A stretch of DNA of 64,000 nt from an uncultured Alistipes sp. (lineage in GTDB: Bacteria; Bacteroidota; Bacteroidia; Bacteroidales; Rikenellaceae), in NCBI GenBank assembly GCA_947629705.1, contig CANREN010000001.1, positions 124,001 through 188,000 of the forward strand, read 5' to 3'. The notes beneath the pieces were generated by a model that saw nothing but the letters and a program-made list of their open reading frames with translations, had not been told where the DNA came from and made no database searches. The stretch's first letter is position 1; each line of letters opens with the position of its first letter. This document shows positions 22,997 through 31,898 of this stretch, piece by piece. The position numbers were made by a program, and so were the translations under genes.

Positions 22997-25849
22997 ATGC
23001 AAGGCTTTTTGGAAGAGGTCGCCGAGCGGCTGTATGCCCGTTACGGCGAAGCGCTGTCCGAGAGGGCCGTGCTGTTTCCTTCGCGACGGGCGCGTCTCTT
23101 CTTCACCGAAGCCCTCTCCCGCATCGTCGGACGTCCGATCTGGCAGCCCCAATGGGTTACCGTCGACGATCTGATGTCCGAAATATCGGGCCTGCATACA
23201 GGCGAACGCATCCGGCTCATCACGGAGCTCTACAAAGTCTATTCGACCTATCACGACGAACCGTTCGACAAGTTCTATTTCTGGGGCGACCTGCTGCTGA
23301 ACGATTTCGACACGATCGACAAATACCGGATCGACGCCGACATGCTCTTCCGGAATATCAGCGATCTGAAGGAGCTCGAGTCCGACTTGTCGTATCTCAC
23401 GCCGGCACAGTTGCAGATCATCCGGACGTTCTGGTCATCGTTCGGCCGTGAGGCCGACCTTTCCAAAGAGAAACGCCGGTTTCTGGCCATCTGGCGCACG
23501 CTCGGGCCCATCTATCGGGATTACCGCAAACGGCTCGAATCGGTCGGCATCGCCTATAACGGCATGATGCAGCGAGCCGCAGCCGAACGCTTGCAGGAGG
23601 GCAGTTTCGCCTTTCCGGAGCCGCGGCGTTATGTCGTGGCCGGATTCAATGCCCTGTCCGAATGCGAGAACCAGCTCTTCCGTTTTCTGGCAACCAATGC
23701 TGAAACCGACTTCTACTGGGATTACGACTCCTATTATACGGCCAATCCCGAACAGGAAGCGGGCCTCTTCGTCCGCAACAATATCGTCCGGTTTCCGGCC
23801 CGCGACGACCTTTCGCATGACAACATGCGGCACGAAAAGCAATTGACGGCGGTTGCCGCCGTATCGAATGCCGTGCAATGCAAATACGTCGCCGAGATTC
23901 TGCACCGGCTCTCCGCCGAAGCGCCGTTGGACAAACGGACGGCCGTCGTATTGACCGATGAAAATCTGTTGATGCCGCTGCTCTACGCCCTGCCGGCCGA
24001 GGCGAAAGAGGTCAACGTAACGATGGGGTATCCCTTGCGGTCCACCTTGGCCTATACGTTCATCGAACGGCTCATCGAGCTGCAACGCCACCGCCGGACC
24101 GATAAAAACGGGCATACGGCCTTCTACCATAGCGATGTAACCGGTCTGTTGTCGCACCCCTACGTCATGGAACACGACGCGGCGGCAACCGCAGCGCACC
24201 AAGAGACGATTCTCCGCGAACGACGCATCGCCGTCGATGCCGATTGGCTCGGGACGACCGAATTGCTGAAACGCATCTTCCGGCCGGCCGCCGCGTGGCC
24301 CGAAATGTCGGATTATCTGCTCGACGTGCTCGACGGCATCGCGCATACGACCTGCGCGGGCGACGATGCACGCGAACGCATCGAATTTCTCTCCGTCATC
24401 TCCGCCGAAATCATCAAGCTGCGCAACTCGTTGGAAAAGTGCGCGATCGACCTCACCTCCGAAACCTATGCCTCTCTTCTGCGGCGGCATCTGCAAACCC
24501 TGCGGATTCCGTTCGAGGGAGAGCCGTTGAAAGGGGTGCAGATCATGGGGATTCTCGAAACGCGCAACCTCGATTTCGACCATGTGATTATTCTCTCGAT
24601 GACCGACGACAACTTCCCGGGCAACCGGCTCGCGCAAGCGTCGTTCATTCCCTACAATCTGCGGGCGGCCTATTCGCTGCCTACCCCCGAACACCACGAA
24701 GGGGTCTATGCCTACTACTTTTATCGGTTGATCCAACGGGCGAAAAGCGTGCACCTGCTATATTGCTCGCATGCCGACGAAAAATCGACCGGCGAGCCGA
24801 GCCGCTATATCCGGCAACTGGATTTCGAAAGCGGCTTTTCGATCCGCAAAATCGAGGTCGGCGTGGATGTCAACTTGGCCGAAACCCATGCGATCGAGGT
24901 GGCGAAAGATGCGAACGTCCTGCACAGTCTGGCCCGATTCACCGATCCCGAGAATCCGGCGACGCTCTCTCCGACCGCTTTTTTCCGTTATGTCGCCTGT
25001 CCGTTGCGTTTCTATTTCGCGTCGGTCGCCCGGCTGAAACCGGACGACGAAATCACGGAAGAGATCGACGCCCCGATGTTCGGAACCATCCTCCATGCAG
25101 CCGTACAAAAGCTCTATTCCCGAATCAGGAACGAGACCCATCCGGGCAATACCTTGAAGGCTTTGCTCCGTACCGATGCCATCGCCCGAGCCGTCGAAGC
25201 GGCCATCAACGAGAATTATCTGCACGACGAGACGGCCTCGGCACAGGACTACACCGGCAATCTGTTATTGACCAAGGAGATCGTCATGCGTTATCTGCGG
25301 GGCGGCGTCTTGCCTTACGATGCGGCGAACGACCGGTTCACGCTCTCCGGATTGGAAGAAACGGTCGATTACGGATTCCCTTTCCCGACGTCCGACGGCG
25401 AACGCATCCTGAAATTCGCCGGCATCGCCGACCGCATCGACCGGCTCGACGACGGGTCGTTGCGCGTCGTGGACTACAAGACCGGTTCGCCGCATTTGGA
25501 ATTCAAGGGGGTCGAATCGCTTTTTCGGGGAATGGGGAGACAACGGCTGTCGAACATCGTGCAAACGCTGCTCTACGCCATGATGCTCTACCACAAACAC
25601 CGGATCGACGCAGTTCCGGCGCTCTATTACGTGCGGGCCATCCATCGGCCCGATTATTCGCCGCTGTTGAACGACAAGGAAGCGGGCGTATGCGGTGCGC
25701 CGTACGCTTTTTATTGCGAAAAGTTCGAACAGCTCGTCCGTGAAACGCTGACGGAAATTTACGATCCCGCCGTTCCGTTCCGTCAATGCGAGGATCGGGA
25801 CACCTGTACCTATTGCGATTTCAATCCCATCTGCAAGCGCGGGAAATAG
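22997..25849 (+). CDS. addB: AddB-type nuclease subunit with Fe-S cysteines
   Basis: This 950-residue protein resembles AddB, the partner of AddA. The N-terminal half is a degenerate helicase fold without a P-loop (AVLFPSRRARLFFTEAL at 23-39, then many inactive helicase-like segments; LDFDHVIILSMTDDNFPG near 530). The C-terminal domain is a PD-(D/E)xK nuclease with GTILHAAVQKLY (about 697) and LRVVDYKTGSPHLEF (about 823). Four cysteines, C668 (VACPLRF) and C937, C940 and C946 (CxxCx5C near the end), match the AddB iron-sulfur staple around the nuclease. Together with AddA it should resect double-strand breaks and load RecA. It is probably transcribed with the head-GIN gene. Confidence 0.88.
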   Translation: MQGFLEEVAERLYARYGEALSERAVLFPSRRARLFFTEALSRIVGRPIWQPQWVTVDDLMSEISGLHTGERIRLITELYKVYSTYHDEPFDKFYFWGDLLLNDFDTIDKYRIDADMLFRNISDLKELESDLSYLTPAQLQIIRTFWSSFGREADLSKEKRRFLAIWRTLGPIYRDYRKRLESVGIAYNGMMQRAAAERLQEGSFAFPEPRRYVVAGFNALSECENQLFRFLATNAETDFYWDYDSYYTANPEQEAGLFVRNNIVRFPARDDLSHDNMRHEKQLTAVAAVSNAVQCKYVAEILHRLSAEAPLDKRTAVVLTDENLLMPLLYALPAEAKEVNVTMGYPLRSTLAYTFIERLIELQRHRRTDKNGHTAFYHSDVTGLLSHPYVMEHDAAATAAHQETILRERRIAVDADWLGTTELLKRIFRPAAAWPEMSDYLLDVLDGIAHTTCAGDDARERIEFLSVISAEIIKLRNSLEKCAIDLTSETYASLLRRHLQTLRIPFEGEPLKGVQIMGILETRNLDFDHVIILSMTDDNFPGNRLAQASFIPYNLRAAYSLPTPEHHEGVYAYYFYRLIQRAKSVHLLYCSHADEKSTGEPSRYIRQLDFESGFSIRKIEVGVDVNLAETHAIEVAKDANVLHSLARFTDPENPATLSPTAFFRYVACPLRFYFASVARLKPDDEITEEIDAPMFGTILHAAVQKLYSRIRNETHPGNTLKALLRTDAIARAVEAAINENYLHDETASAQDYTGNLLLTKEIVMRYLRGGVLPYDAANDRFTLSGLEETVDYGFPFPTSDGERILKFAGIADRIDRLDDGSLRVVDYKTGSPHLEFKGVESLFRGMGRQRLSNIVQTLLYAMMLYHKHRIDAVPALYYVRAIHRPDYSPLLNDKEAGVCGAPYAFYCEKFEQLVRETLTEIYDPAVPFRQCEDRDTCTYCDFNPICKRGK

Positions 25850-25872
25850 CAGCCGCTTATTCGTCCTTGACT

Positions 25873-25947
25873 GCGTCGAAGATACTCCGCCTCGGCAAAA
25901 AATGCAAACGAGTTTGCTTTTTTGCACGCGGCTTTTCGTATCTTTGC
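25873..25947 (+). repeat. Dispersed promoter-bearing hairpin repeat, copy A
   Basis: A 75-bp intergenic element. It is about 89% identical (67 of 75 by eye) to the minus-strand copy at 48212-48286 and related to a third copy at 33299-33369. It starts GCGTCGAAGAT, carries the hairpin GCAAAAAA-t-GCAAAC-ga-GTTTGC-TTTTTTGC (25895-25925; 14 pairs with one unpaired T at 25903), and ends in the promoter box TATCTTTG (25939-25946) used by the symporter gene. Confidence 0.8.
25939..25946 (+). promoter_or_regulatory. Promoter of the sodium:solute symporter unit (inside repeat copy A)
   Basis: TATCTTTG. The TTTG boxes upstream (25913-25916 or 25921-25924) fall in the right arm of the hairpin, so the dyad overlaps the -33 region. 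The leader to 26045 is about 95 bases. Confidence 0.65.
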
Positions 25948-26044
25948 AACATAATAAAAGTCCGCTCGCCGAATCGGGTCGGGAATCCGAAATCATCCGG
26001 ATTCGTTTACCCGCCGTGCCGAGCGGGCAACCTTAAAAAGAAGC

Positions 26045-27496
26045 ATGTCGCCCGCTGCCGTCATCCTAACCGTATTGGGATATATCGTTCTCCTGTCCGC
26101 ACTGGCCCGCATCTCGGGCCGGCGAGCAGGAAATGCAGCTTTCTTCACCGGAAACCGCCGTACACCGTGGTACCTGGCCGCATCCGCCATGATCGCCGCT
26201 GCCATGTCGGGCGTTACGTTCATCTCCGTCCCCGGATCGGTCGCAACGGACGCATTCTCCTACATGCAGATGGTCATGGGATTCACGGTAGGGCAGCTCC
26301 TCATCGCCTTCGTCCTCATCCCGACCTTCTATCGCTTGCAGGTCATCTCGTTGTACGAATACCTCGACACCCGATTCGGAATCGTTTCGCACCGAACCGG
26401 CGCCTGGTTCTTCGTTCTGTCGAAGATGTCCGGCACCGCGCTCAAGGTCTACATCGTCTGCGCCGTGATGCAGGGGCTGGTTTTCGATGCTTACGGCATA
26501 CCGTTCTGGCTCAATGCGATGTTCACGATGACCTTCGTCTGGCTCTATACGCAGCAGGGCGGCGTGAAAACGCTGATTTGGACGGATACGCTCAAAACCG
26601 TCTGTATAGTCGGCAGTTTGGTGTCGACCATCCTTTGCCTGATGCACGGCATGGATTGGTCGTTAGCCGAGACGGCCCGACAAGTCGTGCAATCGCCCAT
26701 GTCGCGCATCTTTTTCTTCGACAATCCCGCATCGGGAACCTATTTCTGGAAGATGTTTTTCGCCGGTATCGTGCTGCTCGTGGCGATGACCGGCCTCGAC
26801 CAGGACATGATGCAGCGGAACATGAGTTGCGCTACACCCTGCGATGCGCAAAAAAATATCCTGCTCACGGCATTCTGTCAGATTTTCGTCATCCTGCTGT
26901 TTCTGATCCTCGGTGTCCTGCTTTACCGTTACACGGATCATATCGGAATGCCCCTGCCCGCCAAAAGCGACCAGGTCTTTTCGCAGGCGGCCGTCAACGG
27001 AGGAATGCCGCTTATCGTTGGCGTTCTGTTTATTATCGGACTTATTTCAAGTACCTATTCATCTGCCGGTTCTGCGCTTACCGCCTTGACGACCTCTTTC
27101 ACGGTGGACATCCTCGCGGCTGCAAAACAGTCCGACGAACGCCGGTTGACCCGAACCCGACGCATCGTGCATATGGCGATGGCCGTTTGCATGGCCTTCG
27201 CGATACTGGCATTCGAATACGGCGTCGACGACAGCGTCATCAATTTAGTGTACAAGGTCGCCGGATATACTTACGGGCCGATTCTGGGGCTGTTCGTTTT
27301 CGGATGGATGACCCGACGCCGGATCCGAGACCGCCGGGTTCCCCTCGCGGCGATTGCCGCCCCCGTGTTGAGCGGCCTGTTGCAATACGTCGCCCGCACC
27401 CGCTGGAATTACCAAATCGGCTTCGAATTATTGATTTACAACGCCGCATTCACGATGATCGGCCTATCGCTTTTAACGAAACGCAATGAAAAATAG
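26045..27496 (+). CDS. Sodium:solute symporter family transporter
   Basis: This 483-residue membrane protein of the SSS (SLC5-like) family has about 12-13 hydrophobic helices. Family hallmarks are GRRAGNAAFFTGNRRTPWYLAASAMIAAAMSGVTFISVPG (about 20-60, helix 1-2 region with the Na+ site), FYRLQVISLYEYLDTRFG (about 95), GLDQDMMQRNMSC (about 250, after helix 7) and STYSSAGSALTALTTSFTVDI (about 335-358, helix 8 with the conserved Ser/Thr Na+ ligands). The solute is not evident; sialic acid, sugars, proline and others are all carried by this family. It overlaps the next gene, a secreted amidase-fold protein, by 11 bases, so the two are coupled. A link between cell-wall breakdown outside and uptake inside is possible. 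Confidence 0.88.
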   Translation: MSPAAVILTVLGYIVLLSALARISGRRAGNAAFFTGNRRTPWYLAASAMIAAAMSGVTFISVPGSVATDAFSYMQMVMGFTVGQLLIAFVLIPTFYRLQVISLYEYLDTRFGIVSHRTGAWFFVLSKMSGTALKVYIVCAVMQGLVFDAYGIPFWLNAMFTMTFVWLYTQQGGVKTLIWTDTLKTVCIVGSLVSTILCLMHGMDWSLAETARQVVQSPMSRIFFFDNPASGTYFWKMFFAGIVLLVAMTGLDQDMMQRNMSCATPCDAQKNILLTAFCQIFVILLFLILGVLLYRYTDHIGMPLPAKSDQVFSQAAVNGGMPLIVGVLFIIGLISSTYSSAGSALTALTTSFTVDILAAAKQSDERRLTRTRRIVHMAMAVCMAFAILAFEYGVDDSVINLVYKVAGYTYGPILGLFVFGWMTRRRIRDRRVPLAAIAAPVLSGLLQYVARTRWNYQIGFELLIYNAAFTMIGLSLLTKRNEK

Positions 27497-30449
27497 CCTT
27501 TTTTGCCTGCTGTTCGCCTTTCTGACCTGCTCCGGAGCCTCCGCAGCCGCACCCATCGGCCCCACGACCCGTCGACAGATCGACCAAACGCTCAACCGCA
27601 TCGTCGCCCGCGAAGTTACGGGCGCAACCATCCGCATCCAGTCGGTCAAAGCATCCCGCGGACGGGTTCAGATATACACCTCGATCGGATTGTCCTATTA
27701 CCCGTTCCGCGAAGAGAACACCCAAGCCCTCTACGATTCGATACGGGCTATTCTGCCGCGTGAATACCGCAAGGCACGGATCGAACTCTACACCGACCGG
27801 CACGAAATCACCCAACTGATTCCGTTGGCTTACCGCACCGTCCTGCCCAAAAGGAAAAAGGATCGGCCGATCCCCTTCGTCAATCGCGCCGAACGGCCGT
27901 TGGTAACCCGCTTGTCGGCTGCCGCAGCGCCGTCGCAAGGGCTGACCGGACATCATATCGCCGTATGGCAAAGCCACGGCCGCTACTTCGACCAGGAGAA
28001 AAACCGTTGGAAATGGCAGCGTTCGCAACTTTGGGAGACCTGCGAAGACCTCTATACGCAAAGTTATGTCCTGCCGTACCTGGTTCCAATGCTCGAAAAT
28101 GCCGGTGCCTGCGTGCTGCTGCCCCGCGAACGCGATGTGCAGCGCAACGAGGCGATCGCCGACAACGACCGGCAAGAACAATATCGCGAGGAGGGGAGTT
28201 GGACAAATGGGGGAGCCGGATTCGCCCAACTGCGACAAGTCTATCGCACCGGCGAGAACCCGTTCCGGGACGGCACGACCCGCCGCATCGCGAGTGTCGC
28301 CGAAGGCCCCGAAAGCAGGGCCGTCTGGCAGACCGAGATTCCCGAAGCGGGGGAGTATGCCGTTTATGTCAGCTACGAACAGACGCCGAACAGCGTCGAT
28401 GATGCGCACTATACGGTGCACCATGCAGGCGGAACGACCGACTTCGCCGTCAATCAGACCATGGGCGGAGGCACTTGGATTTACCTCGGGCGATTCCGGT
28501 TCGAAGCGGGGGAGCAAGAGGTCGTAACGCTGTCCAACCGATCCCGTCGGGCCGGTCGCACCGTGTCGGCCGACGCCGTGAAAATCGGCGGGGGATTCGG
28601 CAATATCGCCCGTTCGACCGACGAGTCCATGCGTACAAACGATCAAGACTACCCGGAAGAGACGAGCGGGTATCCGCGATTCTGCGAAGGCGCCCGTTAT
28701 TGGCTCCAGTGGGCCGGATTCGACGAATCGGTCTATGCCCCCAAGCAGCATCTCGACGACTACAAGGAGGACTACATGTCGCGGGCCCATTGGGTCAACG
28801 CCTTGATGGGCGGATCGCAGCGACTGCCCGATTCGGCCGGTCTGCACATTCCGATCGACCTGGCGCTGGCCTTCCACTCCGATGCCGGTGTCCGCGAAGG
28901 CGATGAAACCATCGGCACGCTGGGAATTTTCTATACGAAGGACAACCACGGCCGATTCGTCGGAGGAGCCGACCGCTACCGTTCGCGCGATCTGACCGAT
29001 ATCGTCATGACGCAGATCGTCGGCGATATTCGCCGAACCTTCGAACCGGAGTGGAACCGCCGCGGACTGTGGAACCGTTCCTACTACGAAGCCCGCGTCC
29101 CATGCGCGCCGACCATGCTGCTGGAGCTGCTGTCGCACCAGAATTTCGCCGACATGCGTTACGGGCTCGATCCGCGTTTTCGATTCACGGTCAGCCGTGC
29201 CGTCTACAAAGGAATTCTGCGCTACATCAGTTCGCAATACGGCACGCCCTACGTCGTGCAGCCGCTGCCGGTCGAAGCGTTCGGCATCGAGTTCGCCGAC
29301 GGGAACAACGTGCGGTTGAGTTGGTCGCCGGTCATCGACACATTGGAGGCGACGGCCAGCCCGAGCGGCTATATCGTCTACACGCGCAAGGGCAGCGGCG
29401 GATTCGATAACGGCCGCCGCGTCGACGTCCCGACCTGCATCCTCGAGCAGGAGCCCGGAGAGATATACAGCTATCGGATTACGGCTGTCAACGCGGGCGG
29501 CGAAAGTTTCCCGAGCGAAACCCTCGCCTCCTGCCTCCTGCCGGAGGAGCGGGGTCGGCTGCTGATCGTCAACGGATTCGACCGCGTAAGCGCCCCTTAT
29601 AGCGTCCGCCGCGACAGTGTAGCCGGTTTTTATAACTCCATCGACGCAGGCGTGCCCGACCGGCAGGATATCTCCTTCATCGGAGAGCAGCGGGTGTTCG
29701 ACCTTTCGATGGCGGGCAGCGACAACGACTACCGTGCACTCGGCGCCAGCCGGAACGAATACGAAACGGACGTCATCGGCGGCAATACGTTCGACTATCC
29801 TTATCTGCATGGCAAAGCCGCCGTGCAAGCCGGTTATTCGTTCTGTTCGGCTTCGGCAAAAGCCGTCGGACAAAACCGTGCGACCCTTTCGGGCTATTCG
29901 GCCGTCGACTTGATACTGGGCGAACAGCGATCGACTGCGGTCGCTCGGGGAACACGCGGCACGGAATACCGGACATTCACTCCGGAAATGCAGCGGGCCT
30001 TGCGCCGGATGTTAGCCGACGGGGGCAGTCTCTTCGTCTCGGGCAGTTACGTCGTGTCGGACTCGTGGCATGGGGCCGACACCGACGCTTCCGACCGCGA
30101 GTTTGCCGAACAGGTGCTCCATGTTACGCTCGACTGCGACCGGGCCGCCCGACAAGGCCGGGTGCGGGTCATCGCCTCTCCGTCCGTCGGTTTTTCGGGC
30201 AGCGAATACCGGTTCCACGTCGATCTGGGCCCCGATCACTATGCCGTCGAATCGCCCGACGCCCTGCAACCGGCTGACAGCGACGCGATCGCCGTCCTGC
30301 GTTATGCCGAGAACGGACGGACAGCCGGCGTGGCTTCGACCGGCAGCGGACGCGTATTCGTTTTAGGATTTCCGTTCGAAGCCTTGCAGACCTCGCGCGA
30401 AAGGGAACGATTGATGCGGGACGTGCTGCGTTTTCTGACCAACGACTGA
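27486..30449 (+). CDS. Secreted amidase-fold protein with inserted golvesin domain (xanthan lyase-like annotation)
   Basis: This 987-residue protein starts with a signal peptide (1-20, GASA-AAP). An N-acetylmuramoyl-L-alanine amidase-like fold is split in two. The first part has VWQSHGRYFDQ (about 160) with a zinc-type His and WKWQR. The second has LALAFHSDAGV (about 460) and MLLELLSHQNFADMRYGLDP (about 540) with the His and Glu expected of amidase_3 enzymes. Between them (about 235-365) is a golvesin/Xly-type beta domain (WTNGGAGFAQ, TEIPEAGEYAVYVSYEQT, GGTWIYLGRFRFEAG, VSADAVKIGGG). A fibronectin type III domain follows (about 595-680), then a Rossmann-like C-terminal region (RLLIVNGFDRV onward). 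Bacteroidetes relatives are often called xanthan lyase, but the catalytic residues suggest a peptidoglycan or other amide-cleaving enzyme. Substrate unproven. Confidence 0.75.
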   Translation: MKNSLFCLLFAFLTCSGASAAAPIGPTTRRQIDQTLNRIVAREVTGATIRIQSVKASRGRVQIYTSIGLSYYPFREENTQALYDSIRAILPREYRKARIELYTDRHEITQLIPLAYRTVLPKRKKDRPIPFVNRAERPLVTRLSAAAAPSQGLTGHHIAVWQSHGRYFDQEKNRWKWQRSQLWETCEDLYTQSYVLPYLVPMLENAGACVLLPRERDVQRNEAIADNDRQEQYREEGSWTNGGAGFAQLRQVYRTGENPFRDGTTRRIASVAEGPESRAVWQTEIPEAGEYAVYVSYEQTPNSVDDAHYTVHHAGGTTDFAVNQTMGGGTWIYLGRFRFEAGEQEVVTLSNRSRRAGRTVSADAVKIGGGFGNIARSTDESMRTNDQDYPEETSGYPRFCEGARYWLQWAGFDESVYAPKQHLDDYKEDYMSRAHWVNALMGGSQRLPDSAGLHIPIDLALAFHSDAGVREGDETIGTLGIFYTKDNHGRFVGGADRYRSRDLTDIVMTQIVGDIRRTFEPEWNRRGLWNRSYYEARVPCAPTMLLELLSHQNFADMRYGLDPRFRFTVSRAVYKGILRYISSQYGTPYVVQPLPVEAFGIEFADGNNVRLSWSPVIDTLEATASPSGYIVYTRKGSGGFDNGRRVDVPTCILEQEPGEIYSYRITAVNAGGESFPSETLASCLLPEERGRLLIVNGFDRVSAPYSVRRDSVAGFYNSIDAGVPDRQDISFIGEQRVFDLSMAGSDNDYRALGASRNEYETDVIGGNTFDYPYLHGKAAVQAGYSFCSASAKAVGQNRATLSGYSAVDLILGEQRSTAVARGTRGTEYRTFTPEMQRALRRMLADGGSLFVSGSYVVSDSWHGADTDASDREFAEQVLHVTLDCDRAARQGRVRVIASPSVGFSGSEYRFHVDLGPDHYAVESPDALQPADSDAIAVLRYAENGRTAGVASTGSGRVFVLGFPFEALQTSRERERLMRDVLRFLTND

Positions 30450-30474
30450 TTTTACAAACTAAATACAAACAAAT

Positions 30475-30924
30475 ATGTCTCTCGAACAACAAATTTCGAA
30501 AGGTATCATGGAGGCGATGAAAGCCAAGGATACCGCACGGTTGAGCGCCTTGCGCAATGCAAAGAAGTACATCATCGAAGCCAAAACCGCCGGGCCGGAG
30601 GTCGCAGAGCTGCCCGATGCCGACGTGCTGAAGATCATTTCGAAATTGGCCAAGCAGGGAACCGATTCGGCCGCTGTCTTCGCCCAGCGGAACCGGAAAG
30701 ACCTGGCCGATGAAGAACTGGCACAAGTAGCCGTTTATCAGGAATTTCTGCCGAAGCAGCTGACCGACGAGGAGTTGACGGCCGAGTTGAAGAGCATCAT
30801 TGCCGAAGTCGGCGCCGCGTCGATGAAAGAGATGGGCAAGGTGATGGGCATCGCCTCGAAGCGGCTTGCCGGCCGGGCCGACGGCAAAGAGATTTCGGCC
30901 AAGGTCAAAGAGCTGCTCGCGTAA
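30475..30924 (+). CDS. GatB/YqeY domain protein
   Basis: This 149-residue cytoplasmic helical protein of the YqeY family is related to the tail domain of the amidotransferase subunit GatB. Visible features are LEQQISKGIMEAMKAKDTARLSALRNAKKYI (about 2-33), KQGTDSAAVFAQRNRKDLADEELAQVAVYQEFLPKQLTDEEL (about 62-103) and MGKVMGIASKRLAGRADGKEISAKVKELL at the end. It stands 25 bases after the golvesin protein and 12 bases before a BASS-like transporter. The role of stand-alone YqeY proteins is not settled; tRNA-related functions have been proposed. Confidence 0.9.
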   Translation: MSLEQQISKGIMEAMKAKDTARLSALRNAKKYIIEAKTAGPEVAELPDADVLKIISKLAKQGTDSAAVFAQRNRKDLADEELAQVAVYQEFLPKQLTDEELTAELKSIIAEVGAASMKEMGKVMGIASKRLAGRADGKEISAKVKELLA

Positions 30925-30936
30925 AATCCGCCCTCT

Positions 30937-31848
30937 ATGCACCTGCTCGAATATCTGCATCGAAATGTCAAAACGGTCGCCATGCCCTCGGCCATGATCG
31001 TCGGGGCCTTGCTGTTCCGTCCCGTTACGGCATTGGAACAGGCTTCGCAACAACTGATTACGCCGATTTTGATCTTCCTGATGCTCTTCATCACCTTTTG
31101 CCGCGTGAAACCGAGCCAAATGAAGCTGTCGATGCTCCATTGCTGGATGCTGCTTTTTCAGATCGTCGGGTCCGTCGGCATCTATCTGCTGTTGGCGCTG
31201 TTCGATCCGGTGGTGGCGCAAGGCGGCATGATCTGCGTTCTCGCGCCCATCGCGATGGCGGCCGTCATCATCGGCGGCATGTTGGGAGCCGATGTCGCTA
31301 CGATGGCGACTTACAGTCTGTTATGCAATTTGGTCATCGCCCTGTTCGCGCCTGTCGTACTGACCTTTACCGGCAACGGGGTCTGCACCTTCTCCCAAAT
31401 TCTCGGACGTGTGGCTCCGCTGCTCATCATGCCATTCGCCGCAGCGCAGGGTTGCCGCTTCCTGATACCGAAGTGTGCCCGCTGGATTGCCGATCACAGC
31501 CAGATTTCGTTCTATATGTGGTTGCTCTCCTTGATCGTCATCATCGGACGGACGACCGCATTCATCATCGACCTGCACGATGCCTCTTTCCCGACGGAAA
31601 TCGCGTTGGCTTCGATCGCCCTGGTCATCTGTTTGGTGCAGTTCAAGGTAGGGCGGACGCTCGGGCGTATGTACGGGGATCCCGCAGCCGGCGGTCAGTC
31701 GTTGGGACAGAAAAATACGGTTCTGGCGGTTTGGATGGCCCAGTCCTTTCTCAATCCCATTTCGTCCATCGCTCCGACAGCCTACATTGTCTGGCAGAAC
31801 TTCGTGAACAGCTATCAACTCTATAAACACGACAAAAAAACAGCATGA
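30937..31848 (+). CDS. BASS-like (bile acid:sodium symporter family) transporter
   Basis: This 303-residue membrane protein has about nine hydrophobic helices. Segments such as LITPILIFLMLFITFCRVKPSQMK (about 40-64), APIAMAAVIIGGMLGADVATMATYSLLCNLVIALFAPV (about 103-140) and LGRVAPLLIMPFAAAQGCRFL resemble the BASS/NSS-like fold with its helix-breaking polar stretches. The substrate is unknown; the gut setting makes organic anions or bile salts conceivable, but nothing in the sequence proves it. The gene is 12 bases after yqeY and probably on the same message. No clear terminator follows in the 50 bases before the convergent bacterioferritin-like gene. Confidence 0.7.
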   Translation: MHLLEYLHRNVKTVAMPSAMIVGALLFRPVTALEQASQQLITPILIFLMLFITFCRVKPSQMKLSMLHCWMLLFQIVGSVGIYLLLALFDPVVAQGGMICVLAPIAMAAVIIGGMLGADVATMATYSLLCNLVIALFAPVVLTFTGNGVCTFSQILGRVAPLLIMPFAAAQGCRFLIPKCARWIADHSQISFYMWLLSLIVIIGRTTAFIIDLHDASFPTEIALASIALVICLVQFKVGRTLGRMYGDPAAGGQSLGQKNTVLAVWMAQSFLNPISSIAPTAYIVWQNFVNSYQLYKHDKKTA

Positions 31849-31898
31849 TAGGGTGCAATCGTCCAGACTTGATCCGACAGCCTGCCGTTTCTCGGCGG

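Noticed and set aside
27450..29873. Open frame of 807 codons on the minus strand opposite the golvesin/amidase gene
   Set aside because: It is the GC-rich complement of a well-supported secreted protein gene. Its translation is Arg/Gly/Val-rich without domains, signal or start context.
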